DNA of 54,585 nt from Hyphomicrobiales bacterium (GTDB lineage: Bacteria; Pseudomonadota; Alphaproteobacteria; Rhizobiales; Xanthobacteraceae): the NCBI GenBank assembly GCA_017305555.1, contig JAFKKM010000038.1, positions 1-54,585 on the forward strand. The letters run 5' to 3'. This document shows positions 12,474 through 21,075 of this stretch, in pieces. How positions within the stretch are numbered: position 1 is the stretch's first letter; the number at the start of each line of letters is the position of its first letter. A program made the position numbers and the translations under genes. The notes beneath the pieces are model-generated. The model saw only the letters and a program-made list of their open reading frames with translations. It was not told the origin of the DNA and searched no databases.

Positions 12474-14594
12474 TCAGTGCGCGAGGACGGCCAACAACAG
12501 CAGAGCTACGATGTTGGTGATCTTGATCATCGGGTTCACAGCGGGGCCCGCCGTGTCCTTGTAGGGGTCGCCGACGGTGTCGCCGGTCACGGCCGCCTTG
12601 TGCGCGTCCGAACCCTTGCCGCCGTGATGACCGTCTTCGATGTACTTCTTGGCGTTGTCCCAAGCGCCGCCGCCCGAGGTCATCGAGATGGCGACGAACA
12701 GGCCGGTGACGATGACACCGAGCAGCATCGCTCCGACCGCCGAGAACGCCGCCGACTTGCCGGCCGCGCCGCCACCCGCGATGAAGTAGATCAGGAAGTA
12801 GACGACGATCGGCGACAGCACCGGCAGCAGCGACGGAATGATCATTTCCTTGATCGCAGCCTTGGTCAGCAGATCGACCGCCTTGCCGTAGTCAGGCTTG
12901 TCGGTGCCCTGCATGATGCCCGGCTTGGCGCGGAACTGACGACGCACTTCCTCGACGATCGCGCCGGCCGCACGACCCACGGCCGTCATGCCCATCGCGC
13001 CGAACAGGTACGGCAGCAGACCACCGAACAGCAGGCCGACCACGACGTAGGGGTTGTTCAGCGAGAAGTCAGGCGCAACACCCTGGAAGTACGGGTGCTT
13101 GGCTCCGTCCGCGATGAAGAACTTGAGGTCTTCATTGTAGGCTGCGAACAGCACTAGCGCACCAAGACCGGCAGAGCCGATCGCGTAGCCCTTGGTCACC
13201 GCCTTGGTGGTGTTGCCGACCGCGTCGAGCGCGTCGGTCGACTTACGCACTTCCTTCGGCAGACCGGCCATTTCGGCGATGCCGCCGGCGTTGTCGGTGA
13301 CCGGACCGAAGGCGTCGAGCGCGACGATCATGCCGGCCAGCGCCAGCATGGTGGTGGTGGCGATCGCGATGCCGAACAGGCCCGCGAGGCTGTAGGTCAC
13401 GAGGATGCCGGCGATGATGACGATCGCGGGCATCGCGGTCGCTTCCATCGAGATCGCCAGACCCTGGATGACGTTGGTGCCGTGACCTGTGACCGACGCC
13501 TGGGCAATCGACTTCACCGGGCGATAGTCAGTGCCGGTGTAGTATTCGGTGATCCAGATGATCAGGCCGGTGACGACCAGACCGACGATGCCGCATTCAA
13601 ACAGCGCCATGCCGGTGTACTTCACGCCAGCCAGCGGGCCGAAACCGACCAGCCAGTGAATGGCGAAGCCAACGCCGACGAGCGACAGGATGCCGGTAGC
13701 GATCAGGCCCTTGTACAGCGCGCCCATGATCGACTGGCTCGCGCCGAGCTTGACGAAGAAGGTGCCAATGATCGAGGTGATGATGCAGATGCCGCCGATG
13801 GCGAGCGGCAGCGTCATCATGTTTACCAGCAGCGGCGAAGTCGCGAAGAAGATCGCGGCGAGAACCATGGTGGCAACCGCGGTCACCGCATAGGTCTCGA
13901 ACAGGTCGGCGGCCATGCCGGCGCAGTCACCGACGTTGTCACCGACGTTGTCGGCGATCGTCGCCGGGTTGCGTGGATCGTCTTCCGGAATGCCGGCCTC
14001 AACCTTGCCGACGAGGTCGCCGCCGACGTCCGCACCCTTGGTGAAGATGCCGCCGCCGAGGCGGGCGAAGATCGAGATCAGCGAAGCGCCGAAGCCGAGC
14101 GCGACCATGGCGTCGACCACCGTACGGCTGTTCGCCGGATAGCCCGCGCCGTGGGTGAGGTACATGAAGTACAGCGTGACACCGAGCAGCGCGAGACCGG
14201 CCACCAGGAGGCCGGTGATCGCACCCGCCTTGAACGCCAGTTCAAGGCCGCCGGCGAGCGACTTGGTCGCGGCCTGCGCGGTGCGCACGTTGGCGCGAAC
14301 CGAAACGTTCATGCCGATGAAGCCGGCAGCGCCCGACAGGATAGCGCCGATGGCGAAGCCCACCGCGACCAGCAGACCGAGGAAGTAAGCCAGCAGAGCG
14401 AAGATGACGATGCCCACGATGCCGATCGTGGTGTATTGCCGCCGCAGATACGCCTGGGCGCCTTCACGCACCGCGCTCGCGATTTCCTGCATCCGCGCGT
14501 TGCCGGCGTCGGCTCCCAACACCGACGAGGTCGCCCAGATGGCGTAGACGATCGAAAGTGCTCCGCAAAGCACGATCACCCATAATGCTGTCAT
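12474..14594 (-). CDS. hppA: Proton-translocating membrane pyrophosphatase
   Basis: A 706-residue integral membrane protein with about 16 helices that couples hydrolysis of pyrophosphate to proton export (or vacuole-like acidification). The catalytic loop motif is present ([19 protein letters not shown], then the NVGDNVGD segment). The later DNAGGIAEM and GNTTK motifs also match. Lysine after GNTT, followed by Thr three residues on, is the signature of the potassium-independent, proton-pumping subclass. The start ATG at 14594 is normal. It stands alone between thiL and bamE. Confidence 0.96.
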   Translation of the reverse strand: MTALWVIVLCGALSIVYAIWATSSVLGADAGNARMQEIASAVREGAQAYLRRQYTTIGIVGIVIFALLAYFLGLLVAVGFAIGAILSGAAGFIGMNVSVRANVRTAQAATKSLAGGLELAFKAGAITGLLVAGLALLGVTLYFMYLTHGAGYPANSRTVVDAMVALGFGASLISIFARLGGGIFTKGADVGGDLVGKVEAGIPEDDPRNPATIADNVGDNVGDCAGMAADLFETYAVTAVATMVLAAIFFATSPLLVNMMTLPLAIGGICIITSIIGTFFVKLGASQSIMGALYKGLIATGILSLVGVGFAIHWLVGFGPLAGVKYTGMALFECGIVGLVVTGLIIWITEYYTGTDYRPVKSIAQASVTGHGTNVIQGLAISMEATAMPAIVIIAGILVTYSLAGLFGIAIATTTMLALAGMIVALDAFGPVTDNAGGIAEMAGLPKEVRKSTDALDAVGNTTKAVTKGYAIGSAGLGALVLFAAYNEDLKFFIADGAKHPYFQGVAPDFSLNNPYVVVGLLFGGLLPYLFGAMGMTAVGRAAGAIVEEVRRQFRAKPGIMQGTDKPDYGKAVDLLTKAAIKEMIIPSLLPVLSPIVVYFLIYFIAGGGAAGKSAAFSAVGAMLLGVIVTGLFVAISMTSGGGAWDNAKKYIEDGHHGGKGSDAHKAAVTGDTVGDPYKDTAGPAVNPMIKITNIVALLLLAVLAH

Positions 14595-14658
14595 TGAATT
14601 GCCTCAGATCCTAGTTGCCCCGAATTGCGTTCATGACCGCAATTGCGGAGGAACGCGC

Positions 14659-14686
14659 AAAAAAGGAGCGCTCTGCCCAAAGAGCG
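14659..14686 (-). terminator. Probable thiL terminator
   Basis: On the minus strand a 6-base-pair stem (CGCTCT, loop TTGGGC, AGAGCG) is followed by CTCC and six T. It lies about 130 bases past the thiL stop and before hppA. Confidence 0.6.
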
Positions 14687-14818
14687 ACCTTAAATCGGCG
14701 GGACCATGCCAAAATCGCGACTTCCACGCAACGATGCCAAAGTCATAAGCAAAGGTTTTTTAAAGGATTTCTGAACCGTGCCGAATCGGGCACAGGTCCG
14801 GCCCGTGCGCGGAAACGA

Positions 14819-15796
14819 CTAGAAATGACTGTAAGATCGCCGTTGTAGCGGGATTTCCCGGTTTCCGGCATCGACCAATCGCGGAGCAGCCTCGCCCGCG
14901 ACGATGCGGCCGATAGCGCTGACCGGCACGCTCACCGACCGCGCCGCAAGCTCAAAAGCCGCAAGCCGATTCTCTGGCACCGCGCAGAGAATCTCGTAAT
15001 CGTCGCCCCCGGAAACCAGCCGCGCGATGAGGCTGGGGTCGCTTGTCAGCCAGCTTCGCGCCGGTCCTGACAGCGGAAGCGCGGCCGCCTCGACGACAGC
15101 GGAGGCGCTTGAGGTACCGCACAACTTGGCGAGATCGCCCATCAGGCCATCGGAGACGTCCATCGCGGCGCTGGCGTAATCGCGAACCGCATGTGCCAAT
15201 GCAACGCGCGGTTGCGGAACCCGATATCGCTCGATCACCTCCGCACGCGCCGCCGCGTCGTTGTCGAGCGGCCCTCCCTCCCCCTTGAGGACCGCCAGGC
15301 CGAGCGTCGCATCGCCGATGGTACCGCTGACCACCAGAACGTCGCCGGCCCGCGCAGCGCCCCGCCGGACCATTTTGCCGAGAGGGACGCGCCCGAAGGC
15401 GGTCACCGAGATCATGGCCGGTCCCGGCGTCGAAACCGTATCGCCGCCCAGCAGCGGGCAACCGAACTGATCCGCGTCCTCGCCCAGCGCGCGCGCAAAC
15501 GGCGCGAGCCACGCTTCGCTGACCTTACACAACGCCAGGGTCAGCACGAAACCGGCAGGCTCTGCTCCCTTGGCCGCGAGATCGGACAGGTTCACCCGCA
15601 GCGCCTTGCGCGCCACAGTATCCGGCGGATCGTCAGGCAGGAAATGCACGCCTGCGACAATGGCATCGGTGGTGACCACGACATCGTCGCCGCCGGCTTG
15701 TAAAATCGCGGCGTCGTCGGTCAGCCCTAAAGCGCCCGGCGCGGTCGCCAGCGGCTTGAAGTATCGCGCGATCAGATCGTCTTCACCGGAGGACAT
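14819..15796 (-). CDS. thiL: Thiamine-monophosphate kinase
   Basis: ThiL (325 residues) phosphorylates thiamine monophosphate to the active cofactor thiamine diphosphate. It has the PurM/AIR-synthase-like fold: the early metal and nucleotide segments LTDDAAI and VVVTTDAIVAGVHF, the central LGGDTVSTPG motif and the later AMDVSDGLMGDL motif with two acidic ligands. I chose the ATG at 15796 over a TTG three codons upstream. It is separated from nusB by a palindromic repeat rather than directly coupled as is usual. Confidence 0.95.
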   Translation of the reverse strand: MSSGEDDLIARYFKPLATAPGALGLTDDAAILQAGGDDVVVTTDAIVAGVHFLPDDPPDTVARKALRVNLSDLAAKGAEPAGFVLTLALCKVSEAWLAPFARALGEDADQFGCPLLGGDTVSTPGPAMISVTAFGRVPLGKMVRRGAARAGDVLVVSGTIGDATLGLAVLKGEGGPLDNDAAARAEVIERYRVPQPRVALAHAVRDYASAAMDVSDGLMGDLAKLCGTSSASAVVEAAALPLSGPARSWLTSDPSLIARLVSGGDDYEILCAVPENRLAAFELAARSVSVPVSAIGRIVAGEAAPRLVDAGNREIPLQRRSYSHF

Positions 15797-15809
15797 GGGG
15801 CTCAAGTCT

Positions 15810-15891
15810 CGTCATTGCGAGCGAAGCGAAGCAACCCAGCAGCCACAAGGCAAGGCTGAATTGCTTCGTCGCCTTGCTCCCCGCAATGACG
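15810..15891. repeat. REP-like palindrome (CGTCATTGCGAG family), copy 1
   Basis: An 82-base imperfect palindrome between nusB and thiL starts with CGTCATTGCGAGCGAAGCGA and ends with the complement (CGCAATGACG). The same element is present at 30194-30277, and its two outer arms alone are present at 19408-19435. Confidence 0.85.
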
Positions 15892-15898
15892 CGGAAGA

Positions 15899-16408
15899 TT
15901 ACCGGGTAAACTCGCCGCTGCGGAACTGCCGTGCGATCTGATCCAGCACCGCATTGACCATGCCGGTCTCATCGCCTTCGACGAAGGCGTGCGCGACATC
16001 GACATATTCCGACACCACGACGCGCGCCGGCACGTCCTTGCGATGTTCGAGTTCATACGAACCCGCGCGCAGCACCGCGCGCAGGATCGCGTCGATCCGC
16101 TTCAGCGGCCAGCCGCGCGACAGCGCCTCGTCGATCAAGGGATCGAGCTTGGCCTGATCGCGCACCACACCGGAAACCACATCGCGGAAGAACGCGGCCT
16201 CAGCCGGCAGGTATTGATCGCCCTCGACTTCGTTGCCGATCCAGTGGCTTTCGAACTCGGCGAACACGTCGTTGATGCCCGCCCCCGCCATGTCCATCTG
16301 GTAAAGCGCCTGCACCGCTGCGAGCCGCGCAGCGCCACGCCGGTTGGCTTTCTTGTCCTGAGGCTTGGCAGGATTGGGTTTGGCCGAATTTTTCTTAATG
16401 TCCGCCAT
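15899..16408 (-). CDS. nusB: Transcription antitermination factor NusB
   Basis: NusB (169 residues) is the RNA-binding antitermination factor that works with NusE/S10 on boxA of rRNA operons. After a basic, disordered amino end (DKKANRRGAARLAAVQALYQ) the all-helical NusB fold is recognisable, ending in VVSEYVDVAHAFVEGDETGMVNAVLD. The start is the ATG at 16408, with the ribH stop 6 bases upstream; the open frame reaches back into ribH. The ribH-nusB-thiL order is common in alphaproteobacteria. Confidence 0.95.
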   Translation of the reverse strand: MADIKKNSAKPNPAKPQDKKANRRGAARLAAVQALYQMDMAGAGINDVFAEFESHWIGNEVEGDQYLPAEAAFFRDVVSGVVRDQAKLDPLIDEALSRGWPLKRIDAILRAVLRAGSYELEHRKDVPARVVVSEYVDVAHAFVEGDETGMVNAVLDQIARQFRSGEFTR

Positions 16409-16413
16409 GATGC

Positions 16414-16905
16414 TCAGGCCTGATTGACGCGACGCTTGAGGCGCAGCATCGCCAGCGCCGCGCGCGCGGCGTCGCCGCCCTTGTTCAAATCGTCGGCCCG
16501 CGCCCGCGCCCATGCCTGCTCATCGGTATTGACGGTGAGAATGCCATTGCCGAGCGGAATGCAGCGGTTGATGGAGAGGTCCATCAGGCCGCGCGAGGAT
16601 TCCATCGAGACGATCTCGAAATGAAACGTCTCACCGCGCACCACGCAGCCGAGTGCAATCGCGGCATCGTAAGGCTTGCCGCTTTTCTCGGCAGCATCGA
16701 AAGCGATGGCGATCGCGGCTGGAATTTCCAGCGCGCCGGGAACGGTCACGACTTCGTGCATAACTCCGGCGGCGTCCAGTTCCGCCACCGCGCCCTGCAA
16801 CAGCGCATCCTGAATATCGTCATAGAAGCGCGCCTCGACGATCAGCGCGCGGGCGCCGCGCACGTCGGTCTGGTCTTTCAACGGAGCGCGTCGCGCGTCG
16901 GCCAT
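16414..16905 (-). CDS. ribH: 6,7-dimethyl-8-ribityllumazine synthase
   Basis: RibH (163 residues) makes the lumazine precursor of riboflavin from a pyrimidinedione and 3,4-dihydroxy-2-butanone 4-phosphate. The motif [13 protein letters not shown] and the substrate-binding stretch [17 protein letters not shown] are clear, and [15 protein letters not shown] is present near the end. It forms the lower part of a riboflavin cluster with ribE and ribD, from which it is separated by a 250-base spacer containing a repeat. Confidence 0.96.
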   Translation of the reverse strand: MADARRAPLKDQTDVRGARALIVEARFYDDIQDALLQGAVAELDAAGVMHEVVTVPGALEIPAAIAIAFDAAEKSGKPYDAAIALGCVVRGETFHFEIVSMESSRGLMDLSINRCIPLGNGILTVNTDEQAWARARADDLNKGGDAARAALAMLRLKRRVNQA

Positions 16906-17023
16906 GGGTCAATCCGATCAGAAAGTTCAGAAAGTTAAGTCAGTACTGACTGACAATTTTGGAGGTTTGTAGTCGTTGCCCTGCGGGAAGCCAAGCGGGA
17001 AAGCCGCAAGCGGTTCAACTACC

Positions 17024-17142
17024 CGTCATGGCCGGGCATAGCCGTTCGAAGAACGGCGTCGCTTCGCTCGCCTATGTCCCGGCCATCCACGTCTGAAAAT
17101 GCCGCCAAGACGTGGATGCCCGCGACAAGCGCGGGCATGACG
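17024..17142. repeat. 119-base interspersed palindromic repeat between ribH and ribE
   Basis: The element begins with CGTCATGGCCGGGCATAG and ends with the complementary GGGCATGACG. It contains internal inverted arms (GTTCGAAGAAC and a CCACGTCT / AGACGTGG pair). It occupies nearly all of the spacer between ribH and ribE, and looks like a second family of dispersed repeats. No coding capacity is seen. Confidence 0.8.
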
Positions 17143-17155
17143 CTGAATAGGGTGG

Positions 17156-17764
17156 TTATGCCATCTCCGTCAGCCGCGCGGCGTAGCGCGCCATGAGGTC
17201 TACCTCGAGGTTCACCTCGGAGCCTTGTTGCCAGCCATTCAGCGTGGTGACCGACAACGTATGCGGGATGATGAGCACCGAAAAGCGCGTATCCGCCACC
17301 GTGTTCACGGTCAGCGAGACGCCATCGAGCGTCACCGAGCCCTTGGTCGCGATGAAACGCGCCAGATCGCGCGGCGCATCGAATTCGACACGCGCCATGT
17401 CCGGCAAGTCCTCGCGTGTCACAATGGTGGCAATGCCGTCGGCATGACCGGCAACAATGTGACCGCCAAGTTCATCGCCGATCTTCAGCGCGCGTTCCAG
17501 ATTGAGCCGCGTTCCCACCTGCCAATGTCGCGCGGTGGTCATGCGCAGCGTTTCAGCGGCAGCATCGACATCGAACCAGGTCCGCCCGTTATCGACGCCG
17601 GAGGCGACCACGGTGAGGCATACGCCGTTGCAGGCGATCGACGCGCCATCGGCAATGGTGGTCTGATCGTAGCGGCACAGAATCCGCAGACGATGCAACT
17701 GCCCTTGCGCGACGGGCTTCAGGCTGGCGATCTCGCCGACGTCGGTGATGATCCCGGTGAACAT
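17156..17764 (-). CDS. ribE: Riboflavin synthase alpha chain
   Basis: A 202-residue riboflavin synthase, which joins two lumazine molecules to give riboflavin. The amino end MFTGIITDVGEI is the family signature. Two homologous lumazine-binding domains are visible (about residues 1-95 and 96-190), the second with VTLDGVSLTVNTV. It directly follows ribD (the ribD stop is at 17765 and the ribE ATG at 17764), so the pair should be cotranscribed. Confidence 0.96.
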   Translation of the reverse strand: MFTGIITDVGEIASLKPVAQGQLHRLRILCRYDQTTIADGASIACNGVCLTVVASGVDNGRTWFDVDAAAETLRMTTARHWQVGTRLNLERALKIGDELGGHIVAGHADGIATIVTREDLPDMARVEFDAPRDLARFIATKGSVTLDGVSLTVNTVADTRFSVLIIPHTLSVTTLNGWQQGSEVNLEVDLMARYAARLTEMA

Positions 17765-18910
17765 CTAAACTCGCTCGTAAATCGTAAGGGTATCGTGATC
17801 GAGCTTTTCGCTAGCACGAACCCGGAAGGAAGACGACTGCGTGATGGCGCTGAGCGGCAATGCGCCGAGCGCGGCCACACCATCCGCGCCGATCTCATTC
17901 GGTCCGCGCAGCAGCCAGACCTCATCGACCAATCCGGCCTCCACGAACGAGGCCGCGACTTGCGCGCCGCCTTCGACCATCAACCGCGTGATTCCTTTGT
18001 CGGACAGCGTCCGCAACGCATCAGCAAGGTCGAGACCATACTCGCTCGTCTTCACACGTAACACCTGTACGCCAGCCGCGCCGAGTTTTGCCGCTGCCGG
18101 TGCTTCGGCCGTATCCGAGGTCATCACCCACAGCGGCACTTCGCGCGCGGAATGCACCAGCTTGCTATCACCGGACAAACGCAACGCACGATCCAGCACG
18201 ATCCGCACCGGTGAGCGCTTCGCCATGCTCGGCAAACGGCACGTCAACAGCGGATCGTCCGCCAGCGCGGTACCGATGCCGATCATCACCGCGTCGCATT
18301 GCGCGCGCAGCAGATGCACCCGCGCCCGTGCGGCCTCCCCGGTGATCGCCACCGGTTTGCCGCCCGCCGCACCGATCTTGTCGTCCGGCGACACCGCCAG
18401 CTTAAGAATGACATGCGGCCGTCCCTCGCGCACGCGGCGGAAATGCCCGGCGTGATCGCGCGCGGCTTCGTCCGCACACGTTCCGACATCCACCACGATG
18501 CCAGCGGCGCGCAGTTTGGCATGGCCTTGCCCGGCCACCTGCGGATTGGGATCCTCGATGGCGGACACGACGCGCGCAATGCCGGCCGCGATGATCGCGT
18601 CGGCACACGGCGGCGACTTGCCGATATGGGAGCATGGCTCCAGCGTCACGTAGAGCGTGGCGCCGCGCGCCGCCTCGCCCGCACGCGCTAGCGCCTCCGG
18701 TTCAGCGTGCGGCCGTCCGCCCGGTTGCGTCCAGCCGCGCCCAACGACGATGCCGTCCTTGACGATCACCGCGCCAACCGCCGGATTGGGCGCGGTGCGG
18801 CCGAGACCGCGACGCCCCAGCGTCAGCGCCAACTGCATGAAACGGCGATCGAGCGCTTTGGCCTCACGCGCCTTGTCGGCGTACTGATCTTCCAGCAGCC
18901 GGAAGATCAT
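17765..18910 (-). CDS. ribD: Bifunctional riboflavin deaminase/reductase
   Basis: A 381-residue two-domain enzyme carrying out the second and third steps of riboflavin synthesis. The amino-terminal deaminase has the zinc motif [11 protein letters not shown] and the second ligand set [15 protein letters not shown]. The carboxy-terminal reductase (about residue 160 onward) has the NADPH fold with [17 protein letters not shown]. It overlaps the end of nrdR by 4 bases (ATGA). Confidence 0.96.
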   Translation of the reverse strand: MIFRLLEDQYADKAREAKALDRRFMQLALTLGRRGLGRTAPNPAVGAVIVKDGIVVGRGWTQPGGRPHAEPEALARAGEAARGATLYVTLEPCSHIGKSPPCADAIIAAGIARVVSAIEDPNPQVAGQGHAKLRAAGIVVDVGTCADEAARDHAGHFRRVREGRPHVILKLAVSPDDKIGAAGGKPVAITGEAARARVHLLRAQCDAVMIGIGTALADDPLLTCRLPSMAKRSPVRIVLDRALRLSGDSKLVHSAREVPLWVMTSDTAEAPAAAKLGAAGVQVLRVKTSEYGLDLADALRTLSDKGITRLMVEGGAQVAASFVEAGLVDEVWLLRGPNEIGADGVAALGALPLSAITQSSSFRVRASEKLDHDTLTIYERV

Positions 18911-19389
18911 TTGCGGACCAGCGCCGCAGAGGGCTCGTCGTCGCCGGAGAGTTCGCCCAACACAGTCTTGAAATCTCGCGCCTCGCGGAAATTGCGATAA
19001 ACTGACGCGAAGCGGACATAGGCGACATCGTCGAGTTGGCGCAGATGCTCCATCACCGCCTCGCCGATAGTCTCCGACGAGATTTCAGCTTCGCCGCCGC
19101 TTTCCAGTTCGCGCACGATGGCCGAGACCATCTTCTCGACGCGCTCGGATTCCACCGGGCGCTTGCGCAGCGAGATTTGCAGCGAGCGCACCAGCTTGTC
19201 GCGATCGAATGGCACGCGCCGCCCGTTGCGCTTGATTACCGTCAGTTCGCGCAACTGTACCCGTTCAAACGTCGTGAAGCGGAAGTTGCACGCAAGGCAC
19301 ACGCGCCGCCGTCGGATCACCGAGGAATCCTCGGTCGGCCGCGAATCCTTCACCTGTGTATCGAGGCTGTTGCAGCTTGGGCAGCGCAT
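18907..19389 (-). CDS. nrdR: Transcriptional repressor NrdR
   Basis: NrdR (160 residues) represses ribonucleotide reductase genes in response to nucleotide levels. It starts with a zinc ribbon (CPSC near residue 3 and CLAC near residue 31), followed by an ATP-cone domain ([17 protein letters not shown], about residues 49-139). The ribD start overlaps its stop. The glyA-nrdR-ribD order is conserved in alphaproteobacteria. Confidence 0.96.
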   Translation of the reverse strand: MRCPSCNSLDTQVKDSRPTEDSSVIRRRRVCLACNFRFTTFERVQLRELTVIKRNGRRVPFDRDKLVRSLQISLRKRPVESERVEKMVSAIVRELESGGEAEISSETIGEAVMEHLRQLDDVAYVRFASVYRNFREARDFKTVLGELSGDDEPSAALVRK

Positions 19390-19407
19390 CGTTTCATCCT
19401 ATGTGGC

Positions 19408-19435
19408 CGTCATTGCGAGGAGCCTCGCAATGACG
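19408..19435. repeat. Minimal perfect palindrome of the CGTCATTGCGAG family
   Basis: Two 13-base arms (CGTCATTGCGAGG and its exact complement) are separated by only AG, between glyA and nrdR. It appears to be the outer ends of the longer repeat with the centre missing, and could form a strong hairpin in a glyA-nrdR transcript. Confidence 0.85.
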
Positions 19436-19445
19436 AAAACACGCC

Positions 19446-20747
19446 CTACTGATAGATCGGGAAGCGGTCCGTGAGTGCCTTGACCTTTTCCTTCACCGCG
19501 GCCTCGACGCCCGGCGCGCTGCCGTCCGGCGATTGCGCCACCGCATTGAGGACTTCGGCGATCAGGCCACCGACCTGCTTGAACTCCGCCACGCCGAAAC
19601 CGCGCGTCGTCGTCGCAGGCGTGCCGAGCCGGAGACCGGAGGTGACGAACGGCTTCTCGGGGTCGAACGGAATGCCGTTCTTGTTGCAGGTGAGACCGGC
19701 GCGCACCAGCGCTTTCTCCGAGATGTTACCCTTCAATCCCTTCGGCCGCAGATCGACCAGCATCAGGTGATTGTCGGTGCCGCCGGAGACGATCTCGAAG
19801 CCGTGGCCGCGCAACGTTTCCGCGAGCGCCTTGGCATTCGCGACCACGTTCTTCGCGTAGATCTTGAAGTCCGGCTGCAACGCTTCCTTGAAGGCTACCG
19901 CCTTGGCGGCGATCACATGCATCAGCGGGCCGCCCTGCAAGCCGGGGAAGATCGCGGAGTTGAGCTTCTTGGCGATCTCTTCGTCGTTGCACAGGATCAG
20001 GCCGCCACGCGGGCCGCGCAGCGACTTGTGCGTGGTCGTGGTGGTGACGTGCGCATACGGCACCGGCGAAGCGTGAACGCCGCCAGCGACGAGGCCGGCG
20101 AAATGCGCCATGTCCACCAGGAAATAAGCGCCGACGCTGTCGGCGATCTCGCGGAAGCGCTTGAAGTCCCATGCGCGCGAATAGGCCGAGCCGCCGGCGA
20201 TGATCAGCTTCGGCCGCACCTGCTCGGCCTGCTTCGCCACCGCGTCCATATCGATGATCTGGTCTTCACGGCGCACGGTATAGTGCGACGGCTTGAACCA
20301 CTTGCCGGACATGTTGACCGGCGCGCCGTGGGTGAGATGGCCGCCGGCGGCGAGATCGAGGCCCATGAAGGTATCGCCCGGCTGCAACAGCGCGAGAAAT
20401 ACCGCCTGATTCATCTGACTGCCGGAGTTCGGCTGCACGTTGGCGAAGTTCGCGCCGAACAGTTTCTTGGCGCGCTCGATGGCGAGGTTCTCCGCGACGT
20501 CGACCCATTCGCAGCCGCCATAGTAACGCTTGCCCGGATAACCTTCCGCGTACTTATTGGTCATCACCGAGCCCTGCGCTTCGAGCACGGCGCGGCTGAC
20601 GATGTTTTCCGAAGCGATCAGCTCGATCTCGTGACGCTGGCGGCCCAGTTCGCCCTTGATCGCGGCAGCGATCTCGGGATCGGCGTCGGCCAGCGGCGCG
20701 GTGAAAAACGTGTCGGGGGCAGAGGCGGCTTGGGCAGATGAGCTCAT
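19446..20747 (-). CDS. glyA: Serine hydroxymethyltransferase
   Basis: GlyA (433 residues) converts serine plus tetrahydrofolate to glycine plus 5,10-methylene-tetrahydrofolate, using PLP. The family amino end ([20 protein letters not shown]) and the PLP lysine motif [15 protein letters not shown] are present, as are the folate-binding [11 protein letters not shown] and the [11 protein letters not shown] segment. The ATG at 20747 has GGTGGAG 9 bases upstream; the frame opens at a GTG seven codons earlier, inside that site. A structured leader lies upstream. Confidence 0.97.
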   Translation of the reverse strand: MSSSAQAASAPDTFFTAPLADADPEIAAAIKGELGRQRHEIELIASENIVSRAVLEAQGSVMTNKYAEGYPGKRYYGGCEWVDVAENLAIERAKKLFGANFANVQPNSGSQMNQAVFLALLQPGDTFMGLDLAAGGHLTHGAPVNMSGKWFKPSHYTVRREDQIIDMDAVAKQAEQVRPKLIIAGGSAYSRAWDFKRFREIADSVGAYFLVDMAHFAGLVAGGVHASPVPYAHVTTTTTHKSLRGPRGGLILCNDEEIAKKLNSAIFPGLQGGPLMHVIAAKAVAFKEALQPDFKIYAKNVVANAKALAETLRGHGFEIVSGGTDNHLMLVDLRPKGLKGNISEKALVRAGLTCNKNGIPFDPEKPFVTSGLRLGTPATTTRGFGVAEFKQVGGLIAEVLNAVAQSPDGSAPGVEAAVKEKVKALTDRFPIYQ

Positions 20748-20799
20748 CGGCAATATCTCCACCGCCACAGCCTCTCGAAGGAGGCGCGGGCGGTCCGGG

Positions 20800-20958
20800 G
20801 GAAGAGGTCGGGTAACGGGCGTGGCCTTACCACATCCGGCTCGTCGCCGCCAAGGTTTTGCGGTTCCACGACAAGAAAGAACGACATCTGGTGGGCTACC
20901 CCGAAAGATGCAAGGAGTGGGCGTGATCCCACCTCACCCGTGCAACCGCCGGTAACTT
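20800..20958 (-). ncRNA. Candidate structured RNA upstream of glyA
   Basis: The 327-base gap between glyA and the divergent cyclase gene contains a stretch rich in complementary segments on the minus strand. Pairs seen include CGGGT (20936-20940) with ACCCG, a GTGGG / CCCAC hairpin, GGTAA / TTACC, and a composite hairpin TTGTCG...CCGC / GCGG...CGACGA (roughly 20845-20872). The overall shape, a long rod with bulges, would fit a 6S-like RNA or a cis-acting glyA leader. I cannot decide between these. The open frame across it (ending 20744) has no protein-like features. The ends given are estimates. Confidence 0.42.
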
Positions 20959-21075
20959 CACGCAAACGGCAAAGTCTGCCATTGTTGCCGCACTCGCCGT
21001 GCGGGTCAGGAGCGCTGAAATCAGAACGCTCCAGCAAGTCGCAATTCGGGGATTAGCGGGCCTGTTCGGCCAAGC

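Noticed and set aside
13482-14585. 367-residue plus-strand frame inside hppA
   Set aside because: Antisense shadow with skewed composition; hppA itself is complete and well conserved.
19533-20741. 402-residue plus-strand frame inside glyA
   Set aside because: Antisense shadow of glyA, with no recognisable domain.
20744-21037. 97-residue minus-strand frame upstream of glyA
   Set aside because: It covers the structured RNA candidate, continues into glyA in another frame and has no domain or ribosome site.
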